Positions 9,053 to 18,415 of a stretch of 64,000 nt of DNA are shown here, one piece after another (within the stretch, counting starts at the first letter, position 1; every line of letters begins with the position of its first letter). The DNA lies in the NCBI RefSeq assembly GCF_013433315.1, contig NZ_WXVV01000032.1:17835-81834 (forward strand). Direction: 5' to 3'. This DNA is from Pseudomonas crudilactis. GTDB taxonomy: Bacteria; Pseudomonadota; Gammaproteobacteria; Pseudomonadales; Pseudomonadaceae. Below the pieces are notes generated by a model. The model worked only from the letters and a program-made list of their open reading frames with translations, made no database searches and was not told the DNA's origin. The translations under genes and the position numbers were made by a program.

Positions 9053-10412
9053 GGCCCTGAAACTCAGCGAACTGACCAACGCGCTCGACGCACGTTTGAT
9101 TGCCGCCGATGCCCGTTTCGACGGCGTCAGCATCGACAGCCGTGCGATCCAGCCGGGTCAACTGTTTATAGCTTTGACCGGCCCGCGTTTCGACGGTCAT
9201 GACTACTTGAACGATGTCGCCGCCAAAGGCGCCGTCGCTGCGCTGGTCGAGCGCGAAGTCGCCGATAGCACCTTGCCGCAACTGCTGGTGAAAGATACCC
9301 GTCAGGCCCTCGGCCAATTGGGCGCGCTGAACCGTGCTGCATTCACTCAGCCAGTCGCAGCGATCACCGGTTCCAGCGGCAAGACCACGGTCAAGGAAAT
9401 GCTCGCGAGCATCCTGCGTACGCGCGGACCGGTGCTGGCGACCCGTGGCAATCTGAACAACGACCTCGGCGCGCCGCTGACCCTGCTCGAACTGGCCCCG
9501 GAACACACTTCGGCGGTGATCGAACTGGGCGCCTCGCGCCTCGGCGAAATCGCTTACACCGTTGGCCTGACCAAGCCACACGTAGCGATCCTGAACAATG
9601 CCGGCACCGCGCACGTTGGTGAGTTTGGCGGTCCGGAAAAAATCGTCGAAGCCAAAGGCGAAATCATCGACGGCCTCGCGGCTGACGGCATCGCCGTGCT
9701 CAACCTCGATGACAAGGCCTTCGGTATCTGGAAGACCCGTGCCGGCGCTCGCAAAGTACTGACGTTCGCCCTGAGCAACACTCAAGCGGATTTCCATGCC
9801 AGCGATCTGACCACCGATGCGCGTGGTTGCCCGGCTTTCAATCTGCACACACCTGAAGGTGTCGAGCGCGTTCAACTGAACCTGCTCGGCACGCATAACG
9901 TCGCCAACTCCATGGCTGCCGCCGCTGCCGCACACGCCTTGGGCGTGTCGCTGTTCGGCATCGCCACCGGGCTTGGCGCCGTGCAACCGGTCAAGGGGCG
10001 CACCGTCGCGCAACTGGCGAAAAACGGCATGCGCGTGATCGATGACACTTACAACGCAAACCCCACCTCAATGTGCGCGGCCGTTGATATACTCGCCGGC
10101 TTTTCCGGCCGCACCGTCCTGGTGCTCGGAGATATCGGCGAGTTGGGCGATTGGGCGGAGCAGGGGCACCGCGACGTGGGCGAGTACGCCCGGGGCAAGG
10201 TTTCCGCGCTTTATGCCGTTGGGCCAAACATGGTTCACGCCGTAAACGCTTTCGGTGAACAGGCGCATCACTTCGGCAGCCAAGCCGAACTGATTCAGGC
10301 CCTCGACGCCGAGCAGGACACAAACACCACCATTTTGATCAAGGGTTCGCGCAGTGCAGCGATGGAAAACATCGTTGCGGCTCTGTGCGGGTCCAGTCTG
10401 GAGAAACATTAA
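9045..10412 (+). CDS. murF: UDP-MurNAc-tripeptide:D-Ala-D-Ala ligase
   Basis: 455-residue Mur ligase that attaches D-alanyl-D-alanine to complete the UDP-MurNAc-pentapeptide. The P-loop ITGSSGKTTVKEML is at roughly residues 106-119, and the central-domain segments LNNDLGAPLT and NAGTAHVGEFG are typical. It uses the D-Ala-D-Ala made by DdlB, encoded in the same cluster. The start lies inside murE, and the stop shares a base with the start of mraY. Confidence 0.96.
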   Translation: MLKALKLSELTNALDARLIAADARFDGVSIDSRAIQPGQLFIALTGPRFDGHDYLNDVAAKGAVAALVEREVADSTLPQLLVKDTRQALGQLGALNRAAFTQPVAAITGSSGKTTVKEMLASILRTRGPVLATRGNLNNDLGAPLTLLELAPEHTSAVIELGASRLGEIAYTVGLTKPHVAILNNAGTAHVGEFGGPEKIVEAKGEIIDGLAADGIAVLNLDDKAFGIWKTRAGARKVLTFALSNTQADFHASDLTTDARGCPAFNLHTPEGVERVQLNLLGTHNVANSMAAAAAAHALGVSLFGIATGLGAVQPVKGRTVAQLAKNGMRVIDDTYNANPTSMCAAVDILAGFSGRTVLVLGDIGELGDWAEQGHRDVGEYARGKVSALYAVGPNMVHAVNAFGEQAHHFGSQAELIQALDAEQDTNTTILIKGSRSAAMENIVAALCGSSLEKH

Positions 10413-11494
10413 TGCTGCTGCTGCTAGCGGAGTATCTGCAACAGTTCTACAAAGGCTTCGCGGTCTTTCAGTACCTGACCCTGCGCGGGATCCTCGGTGT
10501 GCTGACCGCGCTGGTTTTGTCGCTGTGCTATGGCCCGTGGATGATCCGCACTTTGCAGAACCGTCAGATCGGTCAATCCGTGCGTAACGACGGCCCGCAA
10601 TCGCACCTGTCCAAGTCGGGTACACCGACCATGGGCGGCGCGCTGATTCTGTCTTCGATTGGTGTCAGTACTTTGCTTTGGGCTGACCTGAGCAACCGCT
10701 ACGTCTGGACTGTTCTGTTGGTGACTCTGTTGTTCGGCGCCATCGGCTGGGTCGACGATTACCGCAAAGTCATCGAGAAGAACTCCCGTGGCTTGCCGAG
10801 CCGCTGGAAGTATTTCTGGCAGTCGGTGTTCGGCCTCGGCGCGGCGATCTTCCTTTATATGACCGCTTCCACCCCGGTGGAAACCACGCTGATCCTGCCG
10901 ATGCTCAAGGACTACAGCATTCCGCTGGGCCTCGGTTTCATCGTGCTGACCTACTTCGTGATCGTCGGTTCAAGCAACGCGGTCAACCTGACTGACGGCC
11001 TCGATGGCCTGGCAATCATGCCGACCGTGATGGTCGGCGGTGGCCTCGGCATCTTCTGCTACCTGTCGGGTAACGTGAAATTTGCTGAATACCTGCTGAT
11101 TCCTTATGTGCCGGGTGCGGGTGAGTTGATCGTGTTCTGCGGCGCGCTGATCGGTGCCGGTCTGGGCTTCCTCTGGTTCAACACCTATCCGGCGCAAGTG
11201 TTCATGGGCGACGTCGGTGCGCTGGCACTTGGCGCGGCACTGGGCACCATCGCCGTGATCGTCCGTCAGGAAATCGTCCTGTTCATCATGGGCGGCGTGT
11301 TCGTGATGGAAACCCTGTCAGTCGTCATTCAGGTTGCGTCCTTTAAGCTGACCGGTCGCCGTGTGTTCCGCATGGCACCGATACACCACCATTTTGAACT
11401 CAAGGGCTGGCCCGAGCCGCGCGTGATCGTCCGTTTCTGGATCATCACCGTGATTCTCGTGCTTGTCGGCCTTGCCACCCTGAAGCTGAGGTAG
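10412..11494 (+). CDS. mraY: Phospho-MurNAc-pentapeptide transferase (lipid I synthase)
   Basis: 360-residue inner-membrane enzyme that moves phospho-MurNAc-pentapeptide onto undecaprenyl phosphate to form lipid I. It has about ten membrane helices and the family motifs KSGTPTMGG, the acidic pair in GWVDDYRK, NLTDGLDGLA and the late cytoplasmic MAPIHHHFE. The frame is open upstream, but the ATG at 10412 overlaps the murF stop by one base and gives the standard 360-residue length. Confidence 0.96.
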   Translation: MLLLLAEYLQQFYKGFAVFQYLTLRGILGVLTALVLSLCYGPWMIRTLQNRQIGQSVRNDGPQSHLSKSGTPTMGGALILSSIGVSTLLWADLSNRYVWTVLLVTLLFGAIGWVDDYRKVIEKNSRGLPSRWKYFWQSVFGLGAAIFLYMTASTPVETTLILPMLKDYSIPLGLGFIVLTYFVIVGSSNAVNLTDGLDGLAIMPTVMVGGGLGIFCYLSGNVKFAEYLLIPYVPGAGELIVFCGALIGAGLGFLWFNTYPAQVFMGDVGALALGAALGTIAVIVRQEIVLFIMGGVFVMETLSVVIQVASFKLTGRRVFRMAPIHHHFELKGWPEPRVIVRFWIITVILVLVGLATLKLR

Positions 11495-11499
11495 AACGA

Positions 11500-12846
11500 G
11501 TGTCTCTGATCGCTTCTGACCACTTCCGCATCGTTGTCGGCCTCGGCAAGAGCGGCATGTCCCTGGTTCGCTTCCTGGCGAACCGGGGCACGTCGTTTGC
11601 CGTGGCGGACACGCGGGAAAATCCACCGGAACTGGCCACGCTCAAGCGTGACTATCCGCACGTGGAAGTGCGTTGTGGCGAGCTGGACGTCGAATTCCTC
11701 TGCCGTGCCGACGAGCTCTACGTGAGCCCCGGCCTGGCGCTGGCGACCCCGGCCCTGCAAGCCGCTGCGGCCCGTGGCGTGAAACTGTCCGGTGACATCG
11801 AGCTGTTCGCGCGTAACGCGCAGGCGCCGATCGTGGCCATCAGCGGTTCCAACGCGAAAAGCACCGTCACCACCCTGGTCGGCGAGATGGCGGCTGCGGC
11901 CGGCAAGCGCGTCGCCGTCGGCGGCAACCTCGGTACCCCGGCGCTGGACCTGCTCAGCGACGACGTCGAGCTGTACGTGATGGAACTGTCGAGCTTCCAG
12001 CTGGAAACCACCGACCAGCTCAACGCCGAAGTGGCCACCGTGCTGAACATCAGCGAAGACCATATGGATCGCTACAGCGGTCTGCCGGCGTACCACCTGG
12101 CCAAGCACCGGATCTTCCGGGGTGCGAAGCAGTTCGTGGTCAACCGTCAGGATGCGCTGAGCCGTCCGCTGATGGGCGAGGGCCAGCCGTGCTGGACCTT
12201 CGGCCTGACCAAACCGGATTTCAAGGCCTTCGGTATTCGTGAAGAAGACGGCGAGAAATACCTCGCTTTCGAATTCCAGAACCTGCTGCCGGTACGTGAG
12301 CTGAAGATTCGCGGCGCGCACAACCAGTCCAACGCCCTCGCGGCGCTGGCGCTCGGTCATGCCGTGGGCCTGCCGTTCGACGCCATGCTCTCGGCGCTGC
12401 GTACATTTGCCGGCCTCGAACATCGCTGCCAGTGGGTACGCGATCTCGACGGCGTGGCGTACTACAACGATTCCAAAGCCACCAACGTCGGCGCCGCTCT
12501 GGCCGCCATCGAAGGCTTGGGCGCGGATATCGACGGCAAGGTCATCCTGATCGCCGGTGGCGATGGCAAGGGTGCCGAATTCAACGATCTGCGTGATCCG
12601 GTGGCGGTCAACTGCCGCGCCGTGATCCTGATGGGCCGCGACTCCGACAAGATCGGCGCAGCCATTGGCGATGCGGTTCCGCTGATTCGCGCGACCTCAC
12701 TGGTCGACGCTGTTGCGCAATGCCGCGCCGCTGCCCAACCGGGTGATGTGGTGCTGCTGTCGCCGGCCTGCGCCAGTTTCGACATGTTCAAGAATTACGA
12801 AGACCGTGGTCACCAGTTCGTCCGCGCTGTGGAGGAATTGGCATGA
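11500..12846 (+). CDS. murD: UDP-MurNAc-L-alanine:D-glutamate ligase
   Basis: 448-residue Mur ligase adding D-glutamate as the second peptide residue. The ATP loop reads ISGSNAKSTVTTL, with Asn-Ala-Lys-Ser where many homologues have Asn-Gly-Lys-Ser. I believe this variant is normal in pseudomonads. The C-terminal domain has YYNDSKATN. The start is GTG at 11500, five bases after mraY; the end overlaps ftsW by four bases (ATGA). Confidence 0.95.
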   Translation: MSLIASDHFRIVVGLGKSGMSLVRFLANRGTSFAVADTRENPPELATLKRDYPHVEVRCGELDVEFLCRADELYVSPGLALATPALQAAAARGVKLSGDIELFARNAQAPIVAISGSNAKSTVTTLVGEMAAAAGKRVAVGGNLGTPALDLLSDDVELYVMELSSFQLETTDQLNAEVATVLNISEDHMDRYSGLPAYHLAKHRIFRGAKQFVVNRQDALSRPLMGEGQPCWTFGLTKPDFKAFGIREEDGEKYLAFEFQNLLPVRELKIRGAHNQSNALAALALGHAVGLPFDAMLSALRTFAGLEHRCQWVRDLDGVAYYNDSKATNVGAALAAIEGLGADIDGKVILIAGGDGKGAEFNDLRDPVAVNCRAVILMGRDSDKIGAAIGDAVPLIRATSLVDAVAQCRAAAQPGDVVLLSPACASFDMFKNYEDRGHQFVRAVEELA

Positions 12847-14060
12847 GCCTGCGCAATATCATCAAACCGTATCCGTCGCCGATCATCACCGGGCGCGGCA
12901 TTGACCTCGACTTCCCGATGCTCGCCGGTTGCCTGGCTTTGCTCGGTCTCGGTTTGATCATGATCGCCTCGGCGTCCACTGAGGTGGCAGCCGCGCAGTC
13001 GGGCAGTCCGCTGTACTACATGATTCGCCACCTTATTTATGTGGTGCTGGGCCTGGGCGCGTGCATCGTCACCATGATGATTCCGATCGCCACCTGGCAA
13101 CGTCTCGGCTGGCTGATGCTGATCGGTGCGTTCGGCTTGCTGGTGATGGTGATCATTCCCGGCATCGGTCGCGAAGTGAACGGTTCGATGCGCTGGATCG
13201 GGTTCAGCTTCTTCAACGTGCAGCCGTCGGAAATCGCCAAGGTGTTCGTGGTGATCTACCTCGCCGGTTATCTGGTGCGGCGTCAGAAGGAAGTGCGCGA
13301 GAGCTGGATGGGCTTCTTCAAGCCGTTCATCGTGCTGCTGCCGATGGCCGGCCTGTTGCTGATGGAGCCGGACTTCGGTGCCACCGTGGTGATGATGGGC
13401 GCTGCGGCGGCCATGCTATTCCTCGGCGGGGTCGGGCTGTTCCGCTTCTCGCTGATGGTGGTGTTGGCGGTCGGGGCCGTGGTCTTGCTGATTCAAATGC
13501 AGCCTTACCGCATGGCGCGTCTGACCAACTTTGCTGACCCATGGGCTGACCAGTTCGGTGCCGGTTACCAGTTGTCGCAAGCCTTGATCGCCTTTGGTCG
13601 CGGTGAGTGGCTGGGCGTAGGCCTGGGCAACAGCGTGCAGAAGCAGTTTTACCTGCCGGAAGCGCACACCGACTTCGTGTTCTCGGTTCTGGCTGAAGAA
13701 TTGGGCGCCGTTGGTTCGCTGTGCACCGTCGCGCTGTTCGTGTTCGTGTGTATTCGCGGCATGTACATCGGCTTGTGGGCGGAGAAAGCCAAACAGTTCT
13801 TCGCCGCTTATGTTGCGTACGGTCTGTCGTTCCTGTGGATTGGTCAGTTCCTGATCAACATCGGTGTGAACGTCGGCCTGCTGCCAACCAAAGGTCTGAC
13901 CTTGCCGTTCCTCAGTTATGGCGGTAGCTCGTTGGTGATCTGCTGTGCCTGCCTCGGTTTGTTATTGAGGATCGAGTGGGAGAGTCGAACCCACCTGGGC
14001 AGTGAAGAGATGGAATTCCATGAAAGCGACTTCGCTGAGGAGCCGAATCATGGGCGCTAA
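12843..14060 (+). CDS. ftsW: Septal peptidoglycan glycosyltransferase FtsW
   Basis: 405-residue SEDS-family polytopic membrane protein that polymerises lipid II at the division site together with FtsI. About ten transmembrane helices are evident, plus the SEDS landmarks WIGFSFFNVQPSEIAK, EAHTDFVFSVLAEELG and LPFLSYGGSSLV near the C-terminus. The aspartate in the AHTD segment region and the large periplasmic loop are where the family places catalysis. It overlaps murD by four bases and murG by eleven. Confidence 0.95.
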   Translation: MSLRNIIKPYPSPIITGRGIDLDFPMLAGCLALLGLGLIMIASASTEVAAAQSGSPLYYMIRHLIYVVLGLGACIVTMMIPIATWQRLGWLMLIGAFGLLVMVIIPGIGREVNGSMRWIGFSFFNVQPSEIAKVFVVIYLAGYLVRRQKEVRESWMGFFKPFIVLLPMAGLLLMEPDFGATVVMMGAAAAMLFLGGVGLFRFSLMVVLAVGAVVLLIQMQPYRMARLTNFADPWADQFGAGYQLSQALIAFGRGEWLGVGLGNSVQKQFYLPEAHTDFVFSVLAEELGAVGSLCTVALFVFVCIRGMYIGLWAEKAKQFFAAYVAYGLSFLWIGQFLINIGVNVGLLPTKGLTLPFLSYGGSSLVICCACLGLLLRIEWESRTHLGSEEMEFHESDFAEEPNHGR

Positions 14061-15120
14061 CGTATTGATCATGGCCGGCGGCACCGGCGGCCACGTGTTC
14101 CCGGCGCTGGCTTGTGCCCGCGAGTTTCAGGCGCGCGGCTACACCGTGCACTGGCTCGGCACGCCACGCGGAATCGAGAACGAACTGGTGCCGGCGGCAG
14201 GTCTTGAGCTGCACCGCATCAACGCTACCGGCCTGCGCGGCAAGGGCAAGCTGTCGCTGCTCAAGGCGCCGTTCATGCTGCTGAAGTCGGTGTGGCAGGC
14301 GCGGGCGATCATTCGTCGCTTGAAGCCGGTGTGTGTGGTCGGCTTCGGTGGTTATGTGACTGGCCCCGGTGGCCTCGCCGCGAAACTGGCCGGCGTGCCG
14401 GTGATCGTTCACGAGCAGAACGCCGTGGCCGGCACCGCCAATCGGTTGCTGGTGCCGTTCGCCGCCCGAGTGTGTGAAGCGTTCCCCGACACCTTTACTC
14501 TGTCGGACACCCGCCGTACCACCGGAAACCCGGTGCGCAGCGAGCTGTTCCTCGACACATCGCGACCTGCTCTGGCAGGGCGCAAAGCGCGTTTGCTGAT
14601 CCTCGGCGGAAGCCTTGGCGCAGAACCGTTGAACAAGTTGCTGCCTGAAGCCCTGGCCCAAGTCGCTGCCGATTTGCGCCCGGAAGTGTTTCATCAGGCC
14701 GGCAAAAACCACGATGAAGTCACTGCAGAGCGCTACCGCGCCGCCGGCGTGGAAGCGCAGGTGCAGCCGTTCATCAAAGACATGGCCCAGGCCTATGGCT
14801 GGGCTGACCTGGTGGTGTGCCGCGCAGGCGCGTTGACCATCAGTGAGCTGGCTGCCGCCGGTCTGCCCTCGATGCTGGTGCCTTTGCCCCACGCGATCGA
14901 CGATCACCAGACTCGCAACGCCGATTATTTGGCCCGCGAAGGCGCTGCCTTCCTGATGCCGCAAAGAACGACTGGTGCCGCGGACCTTGCCGCGCGCCTG
15001 ACAGAGGTCTTGATGCAACCGCAACGACTCGAAGATATGGCCCAAGCGGCCCGCCGTCTGGCGAAACCCGATGCCACCCGTAGCGTGGTCGATACCTGTC
15101 TGGAGGTGGCCCATGGTTGA
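14050..15120 (+). CDS. murG: MurG, UDP-GlcNAc:lipid I GlcNAc transferase (lipid II synthase)
   Basis: 356-residue GT-B glycosyltransferase at the inner face of the membrane that converts lipid I into lipid II. The glycine-rich loop MAGGTGGHVFPALA lies at about residues 8-21 and the UDP-GlcNAc site region VVCRAGALTISELAAAGLPS near 255. The ATG at 14050 was chosen over an upstream one at 14002 because it places the conserved MGANVLIMAGG at the N-terminus. The gene overlaps ftsW and, at its end, murC by eight bases. Confidence 0.95.
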   Translation: MGANVLIMAGGTGGHVFPALACAREFQARGYTVHWLGTPRGIENELVPAAGLELHRINATGLRGKGKLSLLKAPFMLLKSVWQARAIIRRLKPVCVVGFGGYVTGPGGLAAKLAGVPVIVHEQNAVAGTANRLLVPFAARVCEAFPDTFTLSDTRRTTGNPVRSELFLDTSRPALAGRKARLLILGGSLGAEPLNKLLPEALAQVAADLRPEVFHQAGKNHDEVTAERYRAAGVEAQVQPFIKDMAQAYGWADLVVCRAGALTISELAAAGLPSMLVPLPHAIDDHQTRNADYLAREGAAFLMPQRTTGAADLAARLTEVLMQPQRLEDMAQAARRLAKPDATRSVVDTCLEVAHG

Positions 15121-16573
15121 GAATCAGAAAGCCATGCCGCAACCGGAAATGCGCCGCATCCGTCGCATCCACTTCGTCGGCATCGGCGGCGTGGGCATGT
15201 GCGGGATTGCCGAAGTGCTGTTGAACCTGGGCTATGAAGTCTCCGGTTCCGACCTGAAAGCTTCGCCGGTGACCGAGCGTCTGGAATCGTTCGGCGCGCA
15301 CATCTTCATCGGCCACCGTGCCGAGAACGCCGCTGCCGCCGATGTGCTGGTGGTGTCGAGCGCTGTGAATACCTCGAACCCGGAAGTGGCGAACGCGCTT
15401 GAGCGTCGTATTCCGGTGGTGCCGCGTGCCGAGATGCTTGCCGAACTGATGCGCTATCGCCACGGCATCGCCGTCGCCGGTACGCACGGCAAAACCACCA
15501 CCACCAGCCTGATCGCTTCGGTGTTCGCCGCTGGTGGTCTGGACCCGACGTTCGTTATCGGTGGTCGTCTGAATGCAGCGGGCACCAATGCCCAGCTCGG
15601 CACCAGCCGTTACCTGATCGCCGAAGCCGATGAAAGCGATGCGAGCTTCCTGCACCTGCAACCGCTGGTGGCCGTGGTCACCAACATCGACGCCGACCAC
15701 ATGGCGACCTACGACGGTGACTTCAACAAGCTGAAGAAAACCTTCGTCGAGTTCCTGCACAACCTGCCGTTCTACGGTTTGGCAGTGATGTGCCTGGACG
15801 ATCCGGTGGTGCGTGAAATCCTCCCGCTGGTGAAACGTCCGACCGTGACCTACGGCTTCAGCGAAGACGCTGACGTGCGCGCGATCAATATTCGCCAGCA
15901 AGGCATGCAGACGTTTTTTACCGTGCTGCGTCCGGATCGCGAGCCGCTGGACGTGTCGGTGAACATGCCCGGCAACCACAACGTCCTCAACTCGCTGGCA
16001 ACCATTTGCATTGCCACCGACGAAGGCGTCAGCGATGAAGCCATCGTCCAGGGCCTGTCGGGCTTCCAGGGTGTTGGTCGACGCTTTCAGGTTTACGGCG
16101 AACTGCCGGTCGACGGCGGCAACGTGATGCTGGTCGATGACTACGGTCACCACCCGACCGAAGTCGCTGCAGTGATCAAAGCCGTGCGCGGTGGCTGGCC
16201 GGAGCGCCGTCTGGTGATGGTTTACCAGCCGCACCGCTACAGCCGCACCCGCGACCTGTACGACGACTTCGTCAATGTCCTGGCCGACGCCAATGTGCTG
16301 CTGCTGATGGAAGTCTATCCGGCCGGCGAAGAGCCGATCCCGGGCGCCGACAGCCGCAAGCTGTGCAACAGCATCCGCCAGCGTGGTCAGCTCGACCCGA
16401 TCTACATCGAGCGTGGCGTCGATCTGGCGCCGCTGGTCAAGCCACTGCTGCGCGCGGGCGACATCCTGCTGTGTCAGGGCGCTGGTGATATCGGCGGTCT
16501 CGCGCCGAAGCTGTTGAAAAGTGAATTGTTCGCTGGCGCCGTGGCGGCGTCGGTCGAGGGGAAGTTGAAATGA
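15113..16573 (+). CDS. murC: UDP-MurNAc:L-alanine ligase
   Basis: 486-residue Mur ligase catalysing the first peptide addition to UDP-MurNAc. The N-terminal nucleotide fold IHFVGIGGVGMCGIAEVL, the P-loop GTHGKTTTTSL and the C-terminal HHPTEV and QPHRYSRTRDL motifs are intact. The ATG at 15113 lies inside the end of murG and was preferred to an upstream frame extension because the preceding residues resemble no family member. The end overlaps ddlB by four bases. Confidence 0.95.
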   Translation: MVENQKAMPQPEMRRIRRIHFVGIGGVGMCGIAEVLLNLGYEVSGSDLKASPVTERLESFGAHIFIGHRAENAAAADVLVVSSAVNTSNPEVANALERRIPVVPRAEMLAELMRYRHGIAVAGTHGKTTTTSLIASVFAAGGLDPTFVIGGRLNAAGTNAQLGTSRYLIAEADESDASFLHLQPLVAVVTNIDADHMATYDGDFNKLKKTFVEFLHNLPFYGLAVMCLDDPVVREILPLVKRPTVTYGFSEDADVRAINIRQQGMQTFFTVLRPDREPLDVSVNMPGNHNVLNSLATICIATDEGVSDEAIVQGLSGFQGVGRRFQVYGELPVDGGNVMLVDDYGHHPTEVAAVIKAVRGGWPERRLVMVYQPHRYSRTRDLYDDFVNVLADANVLLLMEVYPAGEEPIPGADSRKLCNSIRQRGQLDPIYIERGVDLAPLVKPLLRAGDILLCQGAGDIGGLAPKLLKSELFAGAVAASVEGKLK

Positions 16574-17529
16574 CTGCTGCCTACGCCAAGCTGTTTTCCA
16601 CGATCGCGCCGAAAGACTTCGGCCGTGTCGCCGTGCTCTTCGGCGGCCTGAGTGCCGAGCGTGAGGTGTCGCTGAAATCCGGTAACGCCGTACTTGAAGC
16701 GCTGCAAAGTGCTGGCGTGGACGCATTCGGCATCGACGTTGGCGACGACATTCTGCAACGTCTGCTCAGCGAAAAGATCGACCGCGCCTTCATCATTCTT
16801 CACGGCCGTGGCGGTGAAGACGGCTCCATGCAGGGCCTGCTCGAAGTGGCGGGTATTCCGTACACCGGCAGCGGCATTCTGGCTTCGGCACTGGCGATGG
16901 ACAAACTGCGCACCAAGCAGGTCTGGCACAGCCTCGGGATTCCGACGCCGCGTCACGCCGTGCTGTGCAGCGAAGCTGATTGTATTTCGGCAGCGACGGA
17001 ACTGGGCTTCCCTTTGATCGTCAAACCGGCGCATGAAGGTTCAAGTATCGGGATGGCCAAAGTGAGTTCTGCGTCCGAGTTGATCGACGCATGGAAAGCG
17101 GCCAGTACCTACGATTCGCAAGTCTTGGTTGAGCAATGGATTCAAGGTCCTGAGTTCACCATCGCCACCCTGCGTGACCAGGTGTTGCCTCCTATCGCCC
17201 TGGGTACACCGCACACGTTCTACGACTACGACGCCAAGTACATCGCCAACGATACCCAGTACCGCATTCCGTGCGGGCTGGATGCCGCCAAGGAAAAGGA
17301 ACTCATGGATCTCACGGCCAAGGCCAGTGAGGCGCTGGGGATTGCCGGTTGGGGCAGGGCGGACGTGATGCAGGACGCCGACGGGCAGTTCTGGTTCCTG
17401 GAAGTGAACACCGCTCCGGGCATGACCGATCACAGTCTGGTACCGATGGCCGCGCGTGCGGCCGGTCTGGATTTCCAACAACTGGTTCTGGCCATTCTGG
17501 CCGCCAGTGTTGAAGACGCTCGAGGTTAA
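16570..17529 (+). CDS. ddlB: D-alanine:D-alanine ligase B
   Basis: 319-residue ATP-grasp ligase making the D-Ala-D-Ala used by MurF. GGLSAEREVSLKSG near residues 22-35, LHGRGGEDGSMQGLLE, KPAHEGSSIGM and the metal-binding EVNTAPGMTDHSLVP near the end are all present. It overlaps murC by four bases and is followed four bases later by ftsQ. Vancomycin-resistance-type variants differ in the omega region; nothing here suggests D-lactate specificity. Confidence 0.95.
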   Translation: MTAAYAKLFSTIAPKDFGRVAVLFGGLSAEREVSLKSGNAVLEALQSAGVDAFGIDVGDDILQRLLSEKIDRAFIILHGRGGEDGSMQGLLEVAGIPYTGSGILASALAMDKLRTKQVWHSLGIPTPRHAVLCSEADCISAATELGFPLIVKPAHEGSSIGMAKVSSASELIDAWKAASTYDSQVLVEQWIQGPEFTIATLRDQVLPPIALGTPHTFYDYDAKYIANDTQYRIPCGLDAAKEKELMDLTAKASEALGIAGWGRADVMQDADGQFWFLEVNTAPGMTDHSLVPMAARAAGLDFQQLVLAILAASVEDARG

Positions 17530-17533
17530 GACG

Positions 17534-18400
17534 ATGCAAGGCGCTCAGCTCCGACATCAGCCTCCCGCCCCCGGCCGCAAGCCGGTGCCACGGGGTGCCA
17601 GCCGCATGGTGGCGAAAGAGCCGATGTCCGCGCGCCTGCCGAAAGCCAATTTCAGCTTTCTGAAAAGTCTGTTCTGGCCGGTGCTGCTGGTCGCTCTGGG
17701 CTTTGGTACTTACGAAGGTGCAACACGTTTGCTGCCTTACGCCGACCGGCCGATCACCAAGATCGCCGTGCAGGGCGACCTGAGCTACATCAGCCAGCAA
17801 GCGGTGCAGCAGCGTATCGCTCCGTATGTGGCGTCGAGCTTCTTCACCATCGACCTGGCCGGTATGCGCACCGAGCTTGAGCAGATGCCGTGGATCGCCC
17901 ACGCCGAAGTACGTCGGGTGTGGCCGGACCAAGTGGTGATCCGCCTCGAAGAGCAACTGCCAGTGGCGCGTTGGGGCGACGAGTCGTTACTGAACAACCA
18001 GGGCCAGGCGTTTACGCCAAAGGAGCTGGCGAACTACGAACACCTGCCACAGCTGTTCGGCCCACAACGGGCCCAGCAGCAAGTGATGCAGCAGTATCAG
18101 GTGCTGAGCCAGATGCTGCGGCCGTTGGGCTTTTCGATTGCACGCCTGGAACTGCGTGAACGCGGAAGCTGGTTCCTGACCACCGGTGCCGGCAGTTCTG
18201 GCCCCGGCATCGAGTTGCTGCTGGGACGCGGCAACCTGGTGGAAAAGATGCGCCGCTTCATCGCCATCTATGACAAGACACTTAAAGACCAGATTACGAA
18301 CATTGCGCGCATCGATCTGCGCTATGCCAACGGCCTCGCTGTTGGCTGGCGGGAACCAGTAGCGCCGACGACAGCCCAACCCGCTGTCGCAAAGAATTAA
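17534..18400 (+). CDS. ftsQ: Cell division protein FtsQ
   Basis: 288-residue bitopic membrane protein of the divisome. It has a cytoplasmic proline- and arginine-rich tail, a transmembrane helix around residues 43-63 (FWPVLLVALGFGTYEG), then a POTRA domain (ITKIAVQGDLSYISQQAVQQR) and the FtsQ/DivIB beta domain (MPWIAHAEVRRVWPDQVVIRL). It recruits FtsL and FtsB. The ATG at 17534, four bases after ddlB, was preferred to a longer frame that begins inside ddlB. Confidence 0.94.
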   Translation: MQGAQLRHQPPAPGRKPVPRGASRMVAKEPMSARLPKANFSFLKSLFWPVLLVALGFGTYEGATRLLPYADRPITKIAVQGDLSYISQQAVQQRIAPYVASSFFTIDLAGMRTELEQMPWIAHAEVRRVWPDQVVIRLEEQLPVARWGDESLLNNQGQAFTPKELANYEHLPQLFGPQRAQQQVMQQYQVLSQMLRPLGFSIARLELRERGSWFLTTGAGSSGPGIELLLGRGNLVEKMRRFIAIYDKTLKDQITNIARIDLRYANGLAVGWREPVAPTTAQPAVAKN

Positions 18401-18415
18401 GAAGAGGCAGGACCC

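Noticed and set aside
14840..16726. 628-codon minus-strand frame
   Set aside because: Shadow opposite murG, murC and ddlB; His/Val/Gln-rich product without any motif.
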